A stretch of DNA of 64,000 nt from contig NZ_CP024621.1 of NCBI RefSeq assembly GCF_009846525.1, positions 2,480,001 through 2,544,000 of the forward strand, read 5' to 3'. Positions 1 to 8,009 of the stretch are shown here, in pieces. Every line of letters starts with the position of its first letter. Within the stretch, counting starts at the first letter, position 1. The notes beneath the pieces were generated by a model that worked only from the letters and a program-made list of their open reading frames with translations, was not told the origin of the DNA and ran no database searches. The translations under genes and the position numbers were made by a program. This stretch comes from Halomonas meridiana. GTDB lineage: Bacteria > Pseudomonadota > Gammaproteobacteria > Pseudomonadales > Halomonadaceae.

Positions 1-2
1 AC

Positions 3-2507
3 TTCCGTGGAGAGACAGAGAGCTATAGCTGCAAAGCGCGAATGCGCCACAAACAGGGGCACTGGGTATGGGTGCATGACCGTGGCCAAGTTTTCGACTG
101 GACCCCAGATGGCCAGCCGCTGCTGATGTACGGCACGCACACCGACATTACCCACGAAGTCGAGGCGCAGCAGGCCCTTCAAGCCAGCCGAGACGAATTT
201 GCTTCGCTGTTGAGCAACATGCCCGGTGTGACCTACCGCTGCTTGCCGGATGACAACTGGACGATGCTCTACATCAGTGGCCAAATCGACCGCGTCAGCG
301 GCCACTCGGCAGAAGCGCTGATCAATAACGCGAGCCTTAGCTACGCCGACATCATTCACCCCGACGATGCCACGAGCGTCGGTGACGCCATCGAAGCAGC
401 ACGCGTTGCCAACGAAGGCTGGCACGTCGAGTACCGCATACGCCACCGTGATGGCCAATGGCGCTGGGTCGAAGAGCGCGGCAACTGGGTGACAGGAGAT
501 CCTCTGCACCCTGTCATCATGGAAGGCTTCATCGTCGACATTACCCGCGAACACGATGCGCGCGCCCAGCTTCGCAAACACCACGATGCGCTGCTGCTGC
601 TCAACGATATCGCCTTCAACGCCCTCGACACGCTCGATGATAAAATTCAGTACGCGCTGTACAAGACGCGCCACTACCTCGGCCTGGATTTGGCCATTCT
701 TAGCCAGATCGAGGGCGACGTTTACACCGCCCGTTGGGTAGACGCCACTTCCTCTTTTCCCCTCGATGCCGGAGAGCGCTTCGATTTAGGAAGCACCTGG
801 TGCCACCTGCTCTTTACCGGGCACGGAAAAGAGCTCTTCGTTGCCAACGTACCCAAGAGCGACTTCCACGCCCATCCCTGCTATCAGGCGTTCCCGTTGG
901 GTGCCTATGCCTCACTGGTGATCGACGTGGAGGGGCAGGTTTTTGGAACGCTCAACTTCTCCTCGGCCTCCCCAAGAGCCACCGACTTCGACGAGAGCGA
1001 AAGGCTCTTCTTGCGCCTGCTGGCACGCTGGCTGGCCGATACGCTGACCAACAGTTTGAGCAACGAACGTATCACCAAGCTGATGGCCCAGCTACCTGGG
1101 GTGATTTATCAATACCGGCAGTTTCCAGACGGCCGAGCCACGTTCCCGTTCAGCTCGCCGCAAATTCAAACGCTCTATGGACTAACGCCCAAGCAAGCCG
1201 CCCAAGACGCGACCCCGGCGTTCGACCGCCTTCATCCCGACGACCTCGCTCCCGTAGCCGCCACCATTCAGCACTCGGCCAGCACGCTCGACGACTGGCA
1301 CGCGACCTATCGCGTCAGAAATGCGCAAGGGAGCTACCGCTGGACGACCGGTCAGGCCCGTCCGGAACGGCTCGCGGATGGCAGCGTGTTATGGCATGGC
1401 TACCTGCACGACATCCATGAACAGGAGCAAGCCCGCAAAGCCATGGAGCGCAACGAGAGCCGCCTAAGAGGCCTCTTTGAGTTTGCCCCTATCGGCATTG
1501 CCCTCAACGATTTTGAGACCGGACAGTTCATCGACCTCAACGACGCTCTGACCCTGCCTTCCGGCTACACCCGAGAGGAGTTCGTCAACCTCAGTTACTG
1601 GGACCTAACCCCACAGGATTATCAAGCCGTTGAAGAAGAGGCCTTGGTGAGCCTCAAAACCAACGGCCGTTATGGGCCCTTTGAAAAAGAGTACATCCGC
1701 AAGGATGGCACCCGCTACCCGGTGCGCTTGCAGGGCATGCTGAGCCACGACCCCGACGGACGCCCAGTGATCTGGTCACTCATCGAAGACATTACCGAGC
1801 GTCGCCGGTTGGATAAAATGAAAAACCAATTCATCGCCACCGTGAGCCATGAACTACGTACGCCACTCACATCGATCAATGGGTCACTGGGCCTGATGGC
1901 AGGCGGTGCCGTAGGCGTGCTCCCCGCACCCGCCAATGCGCTTTTGGAAACCGCCCAACGGAACGTACAGCGGCTTGCCACACTGATCAACGATCTGCTG
2001 GACATGGAAAAATTGGTGGCGGGCAAAATGCCGATGAACTTGTCAGCGCAGCCGCTCACGCCGCTGGTGGCAGAGGCGGTCGAGTCCATGGCAGGCTATG
2101 GAGAGCAGCATGGTGTCCGCATTCACGCCACGGCACCGTGGCCAGACGTGATGGTTAACGTCGATGGCCCACGGTTGATTCAAGCGCTGACCAACTTGAT
2201 GTCCAACGCCGTGAAATTCACGCCGAAGGGCGAGTCCGTCGACATCTCGGTGGCTTTCCAGAGTGGCAAAGCGGTCATTTCCGTTCGCGATTACGGCCCA
2301 GGCGTCGACCCTGCGTTTCAACCTCACCTCTTCAAGCGCTTCTCTCAAGCCGACGGCAGCGATACGCGAAAACTGCCCGGCACCGGCTTGGGCCTTGCCA
2401 TTACCCGAGAGATTGCCCATCAGCTGGGCGGAGAAGTGAACTATCGAGATGCGCAAGGCGGCGGTGGCGAGTTCTATATCGAGCTACCGGGAGAACCGAT
2501 TTGCTGA
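3..2507 (+). CDS. Multi-PAS/GAF sensor histidine kinase (5' end outside window)
   Basis: Predicted cytoplasmic sensor kinase that would autophosphorylate a histidine and pass the phosphate to an unlinked response regulator. The frame is open to the window edge. The first ATG is at 42, but the residues before it already read like a PAS domain, so the true start is upstream. Counting from 42: the rest of a PAS; PAS about 55-170; GAF about 190-335; PAS about 345-465; PAS about 475-590; then HisKA with SHELRTPLTS (His codon 1848-1850) and an ATPase domain with LMSNAVKF (N box), DYGPGVD and GTGLGLAI. No receiver domain and no membrane segment is visible in this part. No partner regulator lies within the window. 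The signal is unknown. The family call is very secure. Confidence 0.93.
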   Translation, partial: FRGETESYSCKARMRHKQGHWVWVHDRGQVFDWTPDGQPLLMYGTHTDITHEVEAQQALQASRDEFASLLSNMPGVTYRCLPDDNWTMLYISGQIDRVSGHSAEALINNASLSYADIIHPDDATSVGDAIEAARVANEGWHVEYRIRHRDGQWRWVEERGNWVTGDPLHPVIMEGFIVDITREHDARAQLRKHHDALLLLNDIAFNALDTLDDKIQYALYKTRHYLGLDLAILSQIEGDVYTARWVDATSSFPLDAGERFDLGSTWCHLLFTGHGKELFVANVPKSDFHAHPCYQAFPLGAYASLVIDVEGQVFGTLNFSSASPRATDFDESERLFLRLLARWLADTLTNSLSNERITKLMAQLPGVIYQYRQFPDGRATFPFSSPQIQTLYGLTPKQAAQDATPAFDRLHPDDLAPVAATIQHSASTLDDWHATYRVRNAQGSYRWTTGQARPERLADGSVLWHGYLHDIHEQEQARKAMERNESRLRGLFEFAPIGIALNDFETGQFIDLNDALTLPSGYTREEFVNLSYWDLTPQDYQAVEEEALVSLKTNGRYGPFEKEYIRKDGTRYPVRLQGMLSHDPDGRPVIWSLIEDITERRRLDKMKNQFIATVSHELRTPLTSINGSLGLMAGGAVGVLPAPANALLETAQRNVQRLATLINDLLDMEKLVAGKMPMNLSAQPLTPLVAEAVESMAGYGEQHGVRIHATAPWPDVMVNVDGPRLIQALTNLMSNAVKFTPKGESVDISVAFQSGKAVISVRDYGPGVDPAFQPHLFKRFSQADGSDTRKLPGTGLGLAITREIAHQLGGEVNYRDAQGGGGEFYIELPGEPIC

Positions 2508-2630
2508 TTTTCCTGATGGCAGCTAGGCTAATGACAGGATTTGTACAGCATCCCCCAAATCCCGTTAGCTTTTGCATAAGCATTGACGCTTGGCAAAAGA
2601 CCGCTAGCCATTCATAAGGAGAGTGACACC

Positions 2631-3119
2631 ATGTCTAGCCCAGAGCATAAGCAAAAAATCTGGAAGATGATCAAGGATATCAAAGTCGGCATGCTGGTCA
2701 CGCTGGACCGCGACACGCCCCGCGCCCGCCCAATGCATATGGTACAAGACGAATACGACGGCACGCTCTGGTTCTTTACCCGTCGCAGTGCTGAGAAAGT
2801 GCTAGAGACCCAAAGCGACCACGATGTGTGCCTGAGCTTTTCGGATCAAGAAGACGGGGTGTATGTCTCGTTATCCGGCAAAGCCAACGTAATCGACAAC
2901 CGCGAGCTGATCGACAAATACTGGAACCCCTTTGTGGCTGCCTGGTTCCCGGAAGGCAAAGACGACCCGGATGTCGCCCTGCTGGAAGTGAAAGTAGAAA
3001 TGGGCGAACACTGGAAAGCCAAAGAGAGCAAAACGTTCCAGCTTTACGAGATTGCCAAAGCCAATCTCAAAAAAGACGCCACGCCCGACTTGGGCGAAAA
3101 TGAGAAATTCGGTGGATAA
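2631..3119 (+). CDS. Pyridoxamine 5'-phosphate oxidase-fold general stress protein
   Basis: A 162-residue protein of the PNPOx-like split-barrel flavin-binding family (general stress protein 26 type). Visible features are the N-terminal IWKMIKDIKVGMLVT strand-helix, RPMHMVQDEYDGTLWFFT, and a C-terminal LLEVKVEMGEHW strand. Relatives bind FMN or related cofactors. The substrate is unknown and true PNP oxidase activity is unlikely. An upstream in-frame start at 2583 is possible, but ATG 2631 is preferred because AAGGAG (2616-2621) sits 9 nt before it and the protein then begins like its family. A strong terminator hairpin follows at 3130-3155. Confidence 0.85.
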   Translation: MSSPEHKQKIWKMIKDIKVGMLVTLDRDTPRARPMHMVQDEYDGTLWFFTRRSAEKVLETQSDHDVCLSFSDQEDGVYVSLSGKANVIDNRELIDKYWNPFVAAWFPEGKDDPDVALLEVKVEMGEHWKAKESKTFQLYEIAKANLKKDATPDLGENEKFGG

Positions 3120-3666
3120 GCCACTCACAAAGCGCCCGCTTTTGCGGGCGCTTTTATCTACCGCGCTTACGGTGATGGTTGGGATAGACAGCCCGTTTAC
3201 ATGGGCAGCAAGCGACACAGACGCCACTTCCACCGCCTGCGCCCCTACCGAACAGCAGCAACAGATGCTGGCACGTGTTAACGAGGCCAGAAACCAAGCC
3301 CGCCAATGCGGCGAACAATCTTTCAACGCCGCCGGCCCCCTCACCTGGAGCTGCCCGCTCACCGCCGCCGCGCAAGCCCACGCCGACGACATGGCCGAGA
3401 ATGACTACTTCAGCCACACCGGCCAAGACGGCAACAGCGTAGGCGAACGCGCCACCCAACAAAGCTACGCCTGGCGCACCGTCGGCGAAAACATCGCCGC
3501 TGGCCACACCACTGCCGACGCGGCTATCGAAAGCTGGATCAACAGCCCCGGCCACTGCCATAATTTAATGAACGATGATTTTACAGAGATGGGTATGGCC
3601 CACGCGGAAAATGCCGACGCGCGGTTTACGCATTATTGGGTGCAGACGCTGGGCGCGCCGCGGTGA
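3100..3666 (+). CDS. Secreted CAP (SCP/PR-1) domain protein
   Basis: About 188 residues. The N-terminal run with KRPLLRALLSTALTVMVG followed by TWAAS reads as a signal peptide, so export to the periplasm or outside is inferred. The mature part is a CAP domain: LARVNEARNQARQCG, the HADDMAENDYFSHTGQDG segment, VGENIAAG, and SPGHCHNLMNDDFTEMGMA with the family histidine and glutamate. Several Cys residues may pair. Function in bacteria is poorly defined. ATG 3100 is chosen because it retains the signal peptide. It overlaps the upstream gene by 20 bp and has only a weak ribosome site. Starting at GTG 3172 or ATG 3175 would lose the signal peptide. Other in-frame starts further upstream are less likely. 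Confidence 0.75.
   Translation: MRNSVDKPLTKRPLLRALLSTALTVMVGIDSPFTWAASDTDATSTACAPTEQQQQMLARVNEARNQARQCGEQSFNAAGPLTWSCPLTAAAQAHADDMAENDYFSHTGQDGNSVGERATQQSYAWRTVGENIAAGHTTADAAIESWINSPGHCHNLMNDDFTEMGMAHAENADARFTHYWVQTLGAPR
3130..3156 (+). terminator. Rho-independent terminator of the PNPOx-fold gene
   Basis: A perfect 10-bp stem, AAGCGCCCGC / GCGGGCGCTT, with a 4-nt TTTT loop followed by TTT. It lies 10 nt after the stop at 3119. It also falls inside the likely signal-peptide coding part of the next gene. Confidence 0.8.
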
Positions 3667-3695
3667 CAAGTAGGACTTTGTGAAGATAGAGTGTT

Positions 3696-3772
3696 TGGCG
3701 TCCCTGGCAGGAGTCGAACCTGCGACCTGCCGCTTAGGAGGCGGCTGCTCTATCCTACTGAGCTACAGGGAC
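3696..3772 (-). tRNA. tRNA-Arg (anticodon CCT)
   Basis: A 77-nt cloverleaf read on the minus strand. The acceptor stem is GTCCCTG/CAGGGAC; the D stem GCTC/GAGC; the anticodon stem GCCGC/GCGGC with loop CTCCTAA (anticodon CCT, plus-strand 3736-3738); the T stem GCAGG/CCTGC with loop TTCGACT. The 3' CCA is encoded at 3696-3698. It decodes AGG. It has its own promoter just upstream. Confidence 0.96.
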
Positions 3773-3785
3773 TTACGGGGCGAAT

Positions 3786-3814
3786 AGTATAGCGTTTTGA
3801 TTCGCCTCGGCCAA
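3786..3814 (-). promoter_or_regulatory. Sigma-70 type promoter of tRNA-Arg
   Basis: On the minus strand TTGGCC (-35, 3809-3814) and TATACT (-10, 3786-3791) are separated by exactly 17 bp. The start site would be near 3779, a few bases before the tRNA. A GC-rich stretch, GGGGCGAAT in plus-strand sense, follows the -10, as in stringent-type promoters. Confidence 0.7.
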
Positions 3815-3841
3815 CCAGGGGCTTGGAAAAGCCATGGTGGG

Positions 3842-4789
3842 CTATATCCAACCCAGCAAACGCAGAGCGAAGATGCCTAGGGTCACGGTGACGCTGGCCA
3901 TGAGCGTGGTCATGGCGATGATGTTGGCAGCCAACGCGACGTTGCCATTGATCGCTTTGACCATCACGAAACTGGCGGCCGCCGTGGGGCTGGCGAAGAA
4001 AAGAAACAGCAACCCCAACTGGTTGCCTGAGAATCCCATCAGCCAAGCGGCCGCCGTGGAAAGCGCTGGAAGTATCACCATTTTGAGACTGCTGGCACTC
4101 AGTGCCACGTGGCTGCCCTCTCGCATACTCGACACCGAGAGCGTCGCGCCGATGCAAATGAGGGCGAGCGGTAACGTCAGCGAGGCGAAGTAGTTGCCCG
4201 ACGTCATCACCCAACTGGGTAGCGGGATGGACAACGCGGTGAACGGTAATGCCGCCACCACTGATAGAATCAATGGGTTTTTGATGATGTGGCCCAGCAG
4301 GCTGCGCCAGTCGGTCGCTTGGCCAGGTTGGTACGCCGCTAGGGCGATGACGGACAGGGCGTTGTACATCACGATCACCACGCCCAACAGCAAGCTGCCA
4401 GCGGACAACCCATAGTTGCCGTACATGCCCGCCGCCAACGCCAATCCCACGATCCCGCAGTTCCCGCGAAACGCCCCTTGTACGTACACGCCCCGATCCT
4501 CTCGAGGCACACGCAGATGCGCCCAGCCCCAGCTCAGCAAAAACTGGCCCAGCGTGGCGAAGGCAAAAAAGAGCAGTAACGGCACATCCAGGGCAACGCT
4601 CAAGTCAGCGTTGACGAGACTGAGAAAGATCAGCGTTGGTAGCGTGGCTTTGAACACCAGAGACGACGCCGTCGAAATGAACGCGCTATCGATCCAACCC
4701 AGGCGTTTCAAAGCGATCCCTATGAACACCATGGCAAAGACAGGTAGGGTGACATCTAGGGTGCGAGTAAAGAGTTCGAGTAGGTCCAC
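3842..4789 (-). CDS. AEC family transporter (auxin efflux carrier-like)
   Basis: A 315-residue inner-membrane protein with about ten hydrophobic segments in the two-half arrangement of the AEC/bile-acid-arginine superfamily. Family marks are LPVFAMVFIGIALKRLGW at the N terminus, FRGNCGIVGLALA in the middle, and PTAAASFVMVKAINGN near the end. Relatives export small organic anions such as malate or malonate; the substrate here cannot be told. It is transcribed towards the tRNA gene and away from the GGDEF-EAL gene. Confidence 0.88.
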   Translation of the reverse strand: MDLLELFTRTLDVTLPVFAMVFIGIALKRLGWIDSAFISTASSLVFKATLPTLIFLSLVNADLSVALDVPLLLFFAFATLGQFLLSWGWAHLRVPREDRGVYVQGAFRGNCGIVGLALAAGMYGNYGLSAGSLLLGVVIVMYNALSVIALAAYQPGQATDWRSLLGHIIKNPLILSVVAALPFTALSIPLPSWVMTSGNYFASLTLPLALICIGATLSVSSMREGSHVALSASSLKMVILPALSTAAAWLMGFSGNQLGLLFLFFASPTAAASFVMVKAINGNVALAANIIAMTTLMASVTVTLGIFALRLLGWI

Positions 4790-4832
4790 GAAAGCGCTCT
4801 CAGTCGAATAAGCATCCTCTTATACTCTACCG

Positions 4833-4861
4833 TTGACTAAGATTTGTCGACTCGCTAGACA
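4833..4861 (+). promoter_or_regulatory. Candidate promoter of the GGDEF-EAL gene
   Basis: TTGACT (4833-4838) and TAGACA (4856-4861) are 17 bp apart, about 58 bp before the ATG at 4920. The -10 is weak. The assignment rests only on spacing and position. Confidence 0.35.
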
Positions 4862-4919
4862 GCCACGCCACCATAAGGGAAAGTAAGCAAAAACGCGCAC
4901 CGTCACTTATAGGTCACTT

Positions 4920-7900
4920 ATGGTTCCGCCAGTCAGCCATGAAAAAGAAGAGCAGCGCCTTCTCACGCTCAAGCGCTATACCTTGGGCGACCTTTCGGCG
5001 GATGACCACTTCGACCGTATTACTCAACTGGCGGCGGCCTACTGCGATATGCCCATCGCACTGATCACGCTGGTCGATGACACCCATGTCTGGATCAAGA
5101 GCGGCGTAGGCAAACCCGCCGAGAACATGCTCAGAGAGCGCTCCTTCTGCGGTACCGCGATCGAAGAGCGGACCCTCTATGAAGTGCCAGATGCCCGTGA
5201 ACACGCGTCCCTGAGAGAGCTTCCGCTGGTGGCCTTGCCGCCACATATCGTGTTTTATGCTGGCGTGCCCCTGGTGGCCGATAATGGCAGCGTGATCGGT
5301 ACGCTGTGCGTGATGGACAAGCAGCCGCGCCAGCTCTCGAATAGCCAGAAAGAGCTGCTTCAGCAGCTGGCCAGTAGCACGGTGCTGCAATTCGAACACT
5401 ACCTGTCTCAGCGGGCCTACCACGCCATCAGTAATGCGGCGATTGGCCTATGGGAGATGGACGTACCCAGCCGTGCCACCCACTGGAACGATGTCGTCAA
5501 TGAGCTTTACGATGTAGGCAAACGCGATGCTCGCACGTTCGAGCAACGCATGGACGCTTACACGCCTGAAGACCGCCAGCGGCTCATGACCGCCATCGAC
5601 ACGGCCATCGAGCACCGCGTGGCGTTTAACGATACGTTTCAACTGACGACCGTCAGCGGTGAACCGCGCTGGGTCAGAATTACCGGCAACCCGCTGGTGG
5701 TGAGTGACCGCGTGGTGCAACTCATCGGTACGATGCTGGACGTCACGCCACGCAAGCAGATCGAAACCCAGCTGTTGCGCCAGCAGGCGTTAGAGCAAGC
5801 CATCATGCGCGCGCAAGCGAGCTTCATCGACGGCCAGGGCGATGCCAAGGCGCTCAACCCACTGCTGGAAGATCTGCTGGCCCTCACCAGCAGCGAGTAT
5901 GGCTTCATTGGCGAAGTTCTCTACGACGACACGCAAGCACCCTATCTCGTCGCGCATGCGATCACCGACATCACTTGGGATCAAGCCTCCAAACAGTTTT
6001 ATGATCAAAATGCCCCCAACGGCATGGTATTCAGCAATCTCGACACCCTGTTTGGTCATGTAATGCGCCATGAAACGGTCGTCATTTCTAACGCGCCCGC
6101 CATGGATTCTCGCCGTGGCGGTCTGCCGGCCGGGCATCCGCCACTCAACGCGTTTTTGGGCGTGCCGATTCACTTTAACGGCCACTGCATTGGGATGATC
6201 GGCCTCGCCAACCGCCCTAACGGTTATGATGACACCTTGGTGGAGTTCTTGGCACCACTGCTGGGAAGCATCGGGCAGTTTATCAATAACCTTCGCAACC
6301 ACCGCCAGCAGCGCCAAGACCAGCAGGCCATTGCCCGGCTGTCGATGGTGGCGAAAAACACCAGTAATGGAGTGGTGATCACCGACGCACAGGGCAACAT
6401 CGAGTGGATCAACGACGGCTTTACGCGGCTCAGCGGCTACACGTTCGACGAAGCCATCGGCAAAAAGCCGGGAAAACTCGTTCAGGGAAGCGCCACCGAT
6501 AGCGCTACCGTGCGCCGCATTGCCCATGCGTTGCGATATCGCCAACGTTATGAAGAGGAGCTGCTGAACTACCGCAAAGACGGCACGCCCTACTGGGTGC
6601 ATATCAGCTGCAACCCGTTACCCGCAGGGGAACAGTCCGGTGGCGGTTTCATCGCCATTCAGTCCGACATTACCGACACCAAGCGTCATGAGGAGGCGCT
6701 GTATAAAGCCGCCAACATCGATGAGTTGACAGGCCTTCCTAATCAGCGTCTGGCGCGCACGCAATTAGAGGCGCTGACTCGGCAACGCGAGCCTCTGACG
6801 GTTTATGTGCTGAATATCGATGATTTCAAACGCCTCAATGATTTGTTTGGCTACGCCGTCGGCAATCGTATTTTGAAGCGTATCGCCGAACGTTTGGCGG
6901 CCTTGGTCGCTCCGCTACATCAACAGGGCATTGCCGCGCGGCTTAGCGGCGACGAGTTCGTGGTGGCGGCCCCGACCCAGCAGCTCAGCCCTTCAGCGTT
7001 GCACCAAGCCATTCAGGAGCCCATGCAGATACACGGTCATACGTTGAAGCTCACCACGTGTATTGGCATGACATGCTACCCAGAAGACGAAGTAGACTCG
7101 GACACGCTTTTTCGCCATGCATACCAAGCGCTGTATCAAGCCAAAACCCACGGTGTATCGCAGTGCGTGCGCTACAGTACCGATGAAGAGCACCTAACTC
7201 GGCTACGTCAGCAAGAGCGTACTGCCATTCAACACGGGCTGAGCAACGAGGAGTTCCAGCTTTTCTATCAGCCTCAGGTCGATTTGCAGACGAAGGAGGT
7301 CGTGGGGGCCGAAGCGCTGATCCGCTGGCAGCACCCCAAGCGGGGACTTTGTGCGCCAGGGGAGTTTCTCCCCCTCATCGAAGGTAGCGAACTGGAGTTT
7401 CGGTTAGGCGAATGGGTCATCGAAGCTGCCCTAAAGCAGCTTCAACAGTGGGAGCGTGTCGGTATCACGCTTCAAGTCAGTGTGAATATCAGCCCTCAAC
7501 ACTTGCTGCATCAGGGCTTCTTACCGCAGTTAGAACAGCTCTTGGCACGATATGCCGATGTTCCCACCCAACGATTGGCCATCGAGATTCTAGAATCTGC
7601 CACGCTGGATGATATGCAAGCGGCGCTGCACGTACTCGAAAACTGCCAACGGCTGGGCATCGATGTCGCGCTGGATGATTTCGGTACCGGTTACTCGTCG
7701 CTGGCTTACTTCCGCCGCCTACCGGTGCAGTTGATCAAGGTCGACCGTGACTTCGTTCGCGACATGCTGGATAGCGAGGATGACCGTGCGATCGTGGAGA
7801 GCATCGTCTTCTTGGCGAAGAAGTTTTCACGCCCTGTGCTAGCAGAGGGTGTCGAGACGCTGGAGCACGCCAAAGCACTGCTGTCATTGGGGTGTTATTT

Positions 7901-7997
7901 GGCTCAAGGATACGGTATTGCACGCCCCATGCCCGCCGACAAGCTGCCTCAGTGGCTGACCGAGTGGCAACGCGACGGCTTTCTCGATACCTTTTGA
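4920..7997 (+). CDS. GAF-PAS-GAF-PAS-GGDEF-EAL cyclic-di-GMP protein
   Basis: A 1025-residue protein, probably cytoplasmic, with no membrane segment seen. Order: GAF (about 10-160, starting with the RLLTLKRYTLGDL and WIKSGVG motifs), PAS (165-275), GAF (280-455), PAS (470-590), GGDEF (595-755) and EAL (770-1020). The cyclase motif reads SGDEF (residues 676-680) instead of GGDEF, and no RxxD inhibitory site is seen before it. EAL is intact (798-800), with the DDFGTGYSSL metal-binding loop and a conserved lysine in LIKVDRDFV. The phosphodiesterase half therefore looks functional and the cyclase half uncertain. ATG 4920 has no good ribosome-binding site, but no better start was found. It ends 12 bp from the convergent cyclase gene. 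Confidence 0.92.
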   Translation: MVPPVSHEKEEQRLLTLKRYTLGDLSADDHFDRITQLAAAYCDMPIALITLVDDTHVWIKSGVGKPAENMLRERSFCGTAIEERTLYEVPDAREHASLRELPLVALPPHIVFYAGVPLVADNGSVIGTLCVMDKQPRQLSNSQKELLQQLASSTVLQFEHYLSQRAYHAISNAAIGLWEMDVPSRATHWNDVVNELYDVGKRDARTFEQRMDAYTPEDRQRLMTAIDTAIEHRVAFNDTFQLTTVSGEPRWVRITGNPLVVSDRVVQLIGTMLDVTPRKQIETQLLRQQALEQAIMRAQASFIDGQGDAKALNPLLEDLLALTSSEYGFIGEVLYDDTQAPYLVAHAITDITWDQASKQFYDQNAPNGMVFSNLDTLFGHVMRHETVVISNAPAMDSRRGGLPAGHPPLNAFLGVPIHFNGHCIGMIGLANRPNGYDDTLVEFLAPLLGSIGQFINNLRNHRQQRQDQQAIARLSMVAKNTSNGVVITDAQGNIEWINDGFTRLSGYTFDEAIGKKPGKLVQGSATDSATVRRIAHALRYRQRYEEELLNYRKDGTPYWVHISCNPLPAGEQSGGGFIAIQSDITDTKRHEEALYKAANIDELTGLPNQRLARTQLEALTRQREPLTVYVLNIDDFKRLNDLFGYAVGNRILKRIAERLAALVAPLHQQGIAARLSGDEFVVAAPTQQLSPSALHQAIQEPMQIHGHTLKLTTCIGMTCYPEDEVDSDTLFRHAYQALYQAKTHGVSQCVRYSTDEEHLTRLRQQERTAIQHGLSNEEFQLFYQPQVDLQTKEVVGAEALIRWQHPKRGLCAPGEFLPLIEGSELEFRLGEWVIEAALKQLQQWERVGITLQVSVNISPQHLLHQGFLPQLEQLLARYADVPTQRLAIEILESATLDDMQAALHVLENCQRLGIDVALDDFGTGYSSLAYFRRLPVQLIKVDRDFVRDMLDSEDDRAIVESIVFLAKKFSRPVLAEGVETLEHAKALLSLGCYLAQGYGIARPMPADKLPQWLTEWQRDGFLDTF

Positions 7998-8009
7998 TCG
8001 AAGCGCGCC

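Noticed and set aside
3154..3561. Antisense Gly/Val-rich frame over the CAP gene, and similar long shadow frames over the PKS, cysNC and pgm genes
   Set aside because: They mirror high-GC codon bias of the real genes, with no start signals and no recognisable domains.
3696..3772. tRNA-Arg as a phage or island attachment site
   Set aside because: No integrase gene and no second copy of the tRNA 3' end was noticed in the window.
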